Positions 58,928-64,000 of a DNA stretch of 64,000 nucleotides are shown in pieces. Each line of letters opens with the position of its first letter. The stretch's first letter is position 1. Position numbers and translations under genes: made by a program. The stretch is from Catenaria anguillulae PL171. Lineage: Eukaryota > Blastocladiomycota > Blastocladiomycetes > Blastocladiales > Catenariaceae. The stretch is taken from contig MCFL01000001.1 in assembly GCA_002102555.1 (NCBI GenBank), forward strand, positions 744,001 to 808,000, given 5' to 3'. The notes under the pieces were generated by a model that was given only the letters and a program-made list of their open reading frames with translations, searched no databases and was not told the origin of the DNA.

Positions 58928-59700
58928 TTGTTCCATTGATTTGTTTTTGGAGTGTGTTTTGAGTATTGCTCAATTGAATTCATTCAAGAGAGAGCATTAC
59001 ATGTACAGATGCGGCTGCTGAGGCCGGTGTTTGCGCCAAGACCATTGGATTGCAACTGAATCATCCCGCCTCAAGCAAGTAACCAGACATGAAAAGAAAA
59101 GCTTGCTGTCGAGCCCAGACCAGAAATCCTCACCGGCGGGGAACCACTTAGACTGGTGTGTGAATGAACGCACGTACATGGGGTTGGATCCAAGGCCTTG
59201 AGACCTACCCTTGATCCGCAGCCCATGCCTCAATGCATGCATATATTGCTTTTTTTTTTTTTGGTTGGGGTTCAAGGCATGGGAGCGAGACTCAAGCTGG
59301 CTATCAGACTTCGGCACTGCAATGGGATTTTATGTTGACGTTCAGTGCGAGGGAACGTTGGGCAAGCAGGCCTGTCGGATCTGGAACACGCGCCCTCCGC
59401 AGTGTGAGGGTGGTCCCCATGTTTCTATTTGCTCAAGACAGCATGTGCGAGACCACTCGCATCAGCAGGCTAAAAAGAAAACGGCAAGGACAATCACACC
59501 TGGATCAGATCTCTCGCCGTCACTGGGCTGCTCGGTGATTGCCGAGTTATGCAGGCGAAATCGATCTACTGTACAACCAGCAAGAGTACATTGGTACAAC
59601 GGTAGTAAACACAACAGAAATGCGAGAACAACTTGGAAAAAAGAGAGCAGAAGACAATCAATTTTGGTAAGGAAAAACACTATCGTATCGCAACCCAACT
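58928..59700. other. Intergenic between convergent stops
   Basis: 773 bp with a T13 run at 59250-59262. No gene seen. Confidence 0.5.
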
Positions 59701-62700
59701 CTAATAATCCAACGGATACCGCCACAAATACTCATCCTGATACTCCTCTGCCTGCCTTGCCTCTCCCACCGCCTTCAAATACGCACACTTTGCCAAAACC
59801 TCCCTCCGGCACCCCCTGGCCCGCTTCAAGTACTCCCTGGCGGCCTCCAAATCCAGGCCGCCGCCTCCTGCAGCAACAGCCCCACCTTGTCCATGAATGT
59901 AAAGCTCTGCCAGCCGTGCATGCGCCTTGCGACACCCAGCACCCAATCCCAACATCTCGCTCTCCTTTGCCATGACGGCCGCATCGGGGACCAACGCCGC
60001 ACTCACGCCTGGCAACGGCAACCCGCCCGGTCCCGGATCCATGGCCACTGCTTGCTCATAACACTCGCGCGCACGCTCAAACTCGTTCTTGCGATAATGG
60101 CAATCGCCGAGCCCCGCCCACGCCCTCGCCAGCGTGCGCAACGTGACAATCGGATGGGCCCACGGATCCACGGCACTCAAGTCGCTCGACACGCCCACAG
60201 CCAGCGCCTCTTCGTACAGCGCCTTTGCCTGCGCCACGTCCGACTTGCCTGTGAGAAACCCAAAGTATTCGCAGTCGGCGAGGCCAACACAGGCAATGGT
60301 GCATCCGTTGGCACGCGCACGGGCGTAAAACTGGCCGGCTTGCGCCGTGTCTTGACGCAGACCAGAAGTCTTGGACCCATAGTAGAGGATTTCGCCCATG
60401 TAAAAGAGAGCCGCCGGGATCGATTCGGACACGTCGGTGAAGAGGTTGAAGGCCGCAGACAAGTCGCCTTGACCGTGGCGGTAAAAGGCCAGCGCGCGCG
60501 CCCAAGTATCGAGGATAGGCTTTGCGAGCGACGACGAGGGCGTCAAGGCAGAGGGCGCAGGCGTTGTCGAAGTCGGGCGAGGTGGGCCGGCCACCAACGG
60601 TGCTGAATTGAGCGGAAGGGATGCAACAAGGTGCGAGAGTTGGTCCATGTCGGCAGGGCTCGCAAATGGCGCTGCGGATCCAGACCCTGTTGACCCACCG
60701 CCTGTTGTGTGTCTCCGGTGCAAATCGGTCGCGGGCGCCGCGGGCGGCGGCGTGGCCGTGTGGAGCGAGGAGGAGACGGATGCATGTCTTGACGCACCCG
60801 AGGCCGCCGTCGTGTTGTTGCGCAACAATCCGATTCCGGGTGACGGCGTCCGCATATTGGCCGGCGCGGGCGGCGCACCGCCTGGCGGAATCATGGGCGG
60901 CAATGGCGGGGTGGGGCCGATGCCGTTCAAGTTGGGCGATCCGATCACAGCTGGCACGGCCGAGGGCGGCTTGGGACTGTTCCTGGCCACATCCATGGAC
61001 GACCGCTGCCGCTGCACCACGTGCTGATGCTCGTCACTTCTGGCGGCAACAGCGGCCGTATCTTCGTCCAACACGACCTGCGTTGCGGTCGCGAGCTTTG
61101 CGCTTGCAGCCAAGAAGAACTGTTCCCACTTGGCCGGGTTGCACTCTCGTGATGCGCGATCCATATCGTCGGCAAGCGCCGTCAATGCGACCCCACCATG
61201 GTGCTGTAACAGTGTCCTGAGGAACAGCGCCAAGCCGGGGACATCGGGCGCACCCAAGGGCTCTGAAACCACGGCGGCAACCATATCTGCCAGGGGCAAC
61301 TTGACGCCGACAGACCCTCTTGCGGTCTGTGACCCGACGCGAATCAGCTTGACGGGGCGTCCATTTGGCCAACACCGCACGTGAATGCCCGCGCTGGCCA
61401 GCATCCAAACGGCCGCCAACACACCCCTCACGAGCTCAACGCGTTCGCTGGCGCCCCACTCTGCAATCACATCGAGCTGGCTCCGATCCCCATCCACGTC
61501 CGCCACTTCTACGCCCGGCTCGCCCACCACGGCCCAATGGCCCTGCACAATGGTGACGCCATACAAGACTTGCAAGTACGGGTGCGCAGGACACGCCGCA
61601 AGCACGCGCGCGAGCGCATCCAAGAGCGCCGCGGGCAACACGAGCGACGTGGCGGGCGCCACGTGTGTTGTAGCCACAGGCATGCCCATCCACCGATGCG
61701 CCTCGGGAACTTGTGGGTCCCTGACCATGGCCACGGGATTGATCAAAAAGCGGCCGGCCAGCGGCGCCGCATGCGTGGCCACGCGCGCAAGCATGGGCGC
61801 CAAGTCGGAAGGTGCTGGCATGTCGCCGCCCGGCCGCGCAAGGTCCGGCGGCACACCAATGGCGTGCGCTTGCGCCCACCCGCGCACGGCCTTGCACACG
61901 GCATCGTGGACGCGGCGCCATGCCGACGGGTCGGCGTCCAAGTAAGGCTTGGCCAAAATGTCCGAGACCATGGCGTGCACCGAGTTGAGGAAATGGGTGA
62001 CTTGATGAAACCGCGGGGTAAAGAGCGGGTATGCGCGGTGCACGAGCTTGATACTTGCTTGCGCGAGGCGCGCGTGCATGTCGCGCGTGTACCCGTACTT
62101 TGCGCGCAACTGGTTCATGGCAGACTGCACTAGGGCTATGGGCTTTGCGTGTTCGGAAATGGGAAGTTGCTTGCGCATGGCGTATAGCTGGTTCTCGGTT
62201 TCGAGCGCCAGATACAGCCACCCGAGCAGCCGCCAAATGAGCCAGTCTCCAATGGTCGAGTCGTAGTGCGCGTCGGCAGGGAACATTGATGCGAGATCGC
62301 CCGGGGTCAGGTGTTGGCCCATATCGAGACGAGTCCCGAGGTCTTCGGATTGCCAGATGCCTGGCGCAGACGTGATGCCTTGAACATAGCGGTGCCAAAG
62401 ATCGCGGGCAAGCGGGTCAGACCGCAGGTATTCGCTGATGGCGTTGGACACGATGGAAAATGGTTGCAGAGGACCCAGCCGGTGGTGGTTCCACCACAGG
62501 TCGATGATTTCGGCATGTTGGTGCGGAAGTTGCAGGAAATCGGGCAGCCCGTTAAAGTCGACGGGGACTTGACGGCGCGGCGGTGGGGTAGGGTAGGTCG
62601 AGAAGAAGGTCAAGTAGTTGAGCAGAGCCGGGTTGCCTGCAATCTTGATGCGAGTGGAAGACACTTGTTTGAGCGCAGCAAGCAGGTCCGGCCACGACGT

Positions 62701-63453
62701 TGACGAGATTGCACCAGGACCTGCAGTTTCGAGCATGGGCCACACAGATGGGTGATGGCGCGACCCTGCGGGAGGCGTTGGTGACGATGCCGTCGAGAAA
62801 AAGTCGGACGAGATGGCACTGGCGAGTGCGCCAAGGCATGCAATCAGATCGTCCGTGTCGCTGCCCAAATGGACCTGGACGCCGCCAAGCGCGGGCGATG
62901 TGGCGACGGGTGTGAATGCAGGGGATCCGCTCCCACCGCCGCCGCCCCCAAGAGTCGAGAGCGACGCGCGCGATGACGAGTGAGAGACATGAAATTCGCC
63001 CGATGGTGAAGGTGTGTGGCCCAACCCGGCACTGCTTCCGCTTGTCCTCGACCGCGAATGCAAGTTGGCGCCCGAGCTACTGCCCATCATGGCCCTGATT
63101 CTGCGCACCAAAGCAGCAATGTTGCGCACTGCGTCCAAACTCAAAACCTGCGGTGGACCCAGCTTGGTGACGGACGTGGGCACGGTTGCAGTGTCGAACT
63201 GGTAAATGGAGCCGATCGAGTCACGGTGCGACGCCTTTTTGGCCGCAGCATGGTGCACGTCCGACAACGCCAGCAGCGCCACAGCGGCCTGTGTCAGGAG
63301 GAACTCGGCGGCCGTGGCTTGGGGCTGGTGCAGGCCGGCGCCGGCTTTCCATGAGCGCAGGGCAACGACGAGGTCGCACAGGAGCGTGAGGGAGGGCGGC
63401 GGGGTGGCGGCCTTGCGCACAGCGTCGTCGAGCGGGTGTGGCAGCAGCGGCAT
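59701..63453 (-). CDS. Large protein with C-terminal TPR/Sel1-like repeats
   Basis: A single open frame of 1250 aa from the ATG at 63453. The frame stays open upstream to 63624 without an ATG, so an upstream exon is possible. Residues ~1-860 are mainly helical and without a family I recognise, interrupted by Ser/Gly-rich linkers (TLGGGGGGSGSP). A Pro/Ser-rich linker follows, then the last ~250 residues form tetratricopeptide/Sel1-like helical pairs: ALFYMGEILYYGSK, QFYARARANGC, ALYEEALAVG, WAGLGDCHYRKNEFERARECY, LAELYIHGQGG. Such repeats usually scaffold protein complexes. Soluble; the partner is unknown. Confidence 0.8.
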   Translation of the reverse strand: MPLLPHPLDDAVRKAATPPPSLTLLCDLVVALRSWKAGAGLHQPQATAAEFLLTQAAVALLALSDVHHAAAKKASHRDSIGSIYQFDTATVPTSVTKLGPPQVLSLDAVRNIAALVRRIRAMMGSSSGANLHSRSRTSGSSAGLGHTPSPSGEFHVSHSSSRASLSTLGGGGGGSGSPAFTPVATSPALGGVQVHLGSDTDDLIACLGALASAISSDFFSTASSPTPPAGSRHHPSVWPMLETAGPGAISSTSWPDLLAALKQVSSTRIKIAGNPALLNYLTFFSTYPTPPPRRQVPVDFNGLPDFLQLPHQHAEIIDLWWNHHRLGPLQPFSIVSNAISEYLRSDPLARDLWHRYVQGITSAPGIWQSEDLGTRLDMGQHLTPGDLASMFPADAHYDSTIGDWLIWRLLGWLYLALETENQLYAMRKQLPISEHAKPIALVQSAMNQLRAKYGYTRDMHARLAQASIKLVHRAYPLFTPRFHQVTHFLNSVHAMVSDILAKPYLDADPSAWRRVHDAVCKAVRGWAQAHAIGVPPDLARPGGDMPAPSDLAPMLARVATHAAPLAGRFLINPVAMVRDPQVPEAHRWMGMPVATTHVAPATSLVLPAALLDALARVLAACPAHPYLQVLYGVTIVQGHWAVVGEPGVEVADVDGDRSQLDVIAEWGASERVELVRGVLAAVWMLASAGIHVRCWPNGRPVKLIRVGSQTARGSVGVKLPLADMVAAVVSEPLGAPDVPGLALFLRTLLQHHGGVALTALADDMDRASRECNPAKWEQFFLAASAKLATATQVVLDEDTAAVAARSDEHQHVVQRQRSSMDVARNSPKPPSAVPAVIGSPNLNGIGPTPPLPPMIPPGGAPPAPANMRTPSPGIGLLRNNTTAASGASRHASVSSSLHTATPPPAAPATDLHRRHTTGGGSTGSGSAAPFASPADMDQLSHLVASLPLNSAPLVAGPPRPTSTTPAPSALTPSSSLAKPILDTWARALAFYRHGQGDLSAAFNLFTDVSESIPAALFYMGEILYYGSKTSGLRQDTAQAGQFYARARANGCTIACVGLADCEYFGFLTGKSDVAQAKALYEEALAVGVSSDLSAVDPWAHPIVTLRTLARAWAGLGDCHYRKNEFERARECYEQAVAMDPGPGGLPLPGVSAALVPDAAVMAKESEMLGLGAGCRKAHARLAELYIHGQGGAVAAGGGGLDLEAAREYLKRARGCRREVLAKCAYLKAVGEARQAEEYQDEYLWRYPLDY

Positions 63454-64000
63454 GATGCCAGTGAGCGTGTTGGTTGGTTGGTTGATTGTTTGGGTGCGAT
63501 TGGGTTTGGGATGGACGGATGATCCCGGCAGTTTAGCCGGTGGGTATGCGTGCGCCGAGGCCGGGTAGGATGTAGTAGACGGATAGAGGATGCGATTGCA
63601 GTGACTTTTTGGGCAAGTATCCAAGCATCAAGGGTCGAGATTCTACTTACATTCATCGTCGACGTCGACGTCGTCGAAGTCCCGCCAGTCAACAACTGTA
63701 CGTAAATGTGTATGTAAGTACTTAGACTGGACGCCACACCCGCAGCCGTTTATACAGTACTTCGTTTACCATGAGCCATGCCACCGCCATTTGACACACA
63801 CTCTGGCACTGGTACTGGCACTGGCATGCAAGGATCTCGTTGCTTTCTTTGGACACATTAACAGCTCTCTGTAGTGTGACTATCGCGAGTAATTCATGCT
63901 CACAGCGAGCTCGTTGATGATTCGCGCTGCGGACCTCAAGCCGAGGTTTGCTCGTCAACCCGTCCACTTCTCCTTGGCCAAAGGTATGATATGTTGGCTG
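63454..64000. other. Upstream region of the last gene
   Basis: 547 bp. A GTCGAC-type repeat lies at about 63655-63680 and a CTGGCACTGGTACTGG repeat at about 63802-63826. A non-coding first exon may lie near 63600-63740. No separate gene supported. Confidence 0.4.

Overview
The window is eukaryotic nuclear DNA. It is GC-rich and gene-dense, and genes lie on both strands separated by a few hundred bases. Most genes carry short spliceosomal introns of about 50-110 nt with GTRNGN donors and YAG acceptors. Fungal-type genes (an ATP17-like F1Fo subunit f, POP5, an Mkk-like MAPKK, an MST1-type mitochondrial ThrRS) sit beside genes rare or absent in yeasts: a class C GPCR with a Venus-flytrap domain, dimethylarginine dimethylaminohydrolase, Rab4, EI24, an SVIP-like protein and a metazoan-like CDT1. 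Together these suggest an early-diverging zoosporic fungus, for example Blastocladiomycota or Chytridiomycota. That placement is inference from gene content only.

Layout: 1-4.2 kb holds a truncated exon at the left edge and about 3.9 kb with no convincing gene. 4.2-12.7 kb: aquaglyceroporin (+), class C GPCR (-), a Ser-rich protein with a Cys cluster (-), and DDAH (+) leaving a divergent promoter. 13.3-17.9 kb: a protein resembling the non-zinc part of fungal MYND proteins (+), an EDEM-type mannosidase (+) and, converging on it, an SVIP-like VCP-binding protein (-). 18.7-24.7 kb: a large Gln-repeat protein (+) tail-to-tail with an intact DDE integrase-domain gene (-). 25.3-34.5 kb: thymidylate synthase (+) behind a hairpin and hexamer array, a Ser/Pro-rich protein (-), an aldo/keto reductase (-), Rab4 (-) and CDT1 (+). 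34.7-41.1 kb: a 46-aa membrane protein (-), mitochondrial ThrRS (-) divergent from ATP17 (+), a MAPKK (+) and POP5 (-). 42.7-46.6 kb: a 1249-aa protein with a prokaryote-like HTH region (-). 48.5-64 kb: thioredoxin with a 12-nt exon (+), a sugar transporter (+), EI24 (-), tRNA-Arg(ACG) (+), an ABCC transporter (+) and a 1250-aa TPR/Sel1-like protein (-).

There is no operon logic, but some neighbours fit together. EDEM and the SVIP-like gene both belong to ER-associated degradation. ThrRS and ATP17 are mitochondrial genes sharing one 284-bp promoter region. Thymidylate synthase and CDT1, both S-phase genes, have similar ATGTC-type hexamer arrays upstream.

Exon boundaries were read by eye from splice motifs, frame closure and family alignment. 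For every multi-exon gene reported the summed exons give a whole number of codons; for the GPCR this holds only if a 14-nt gap is removed. No RNA evidence or database search was available.
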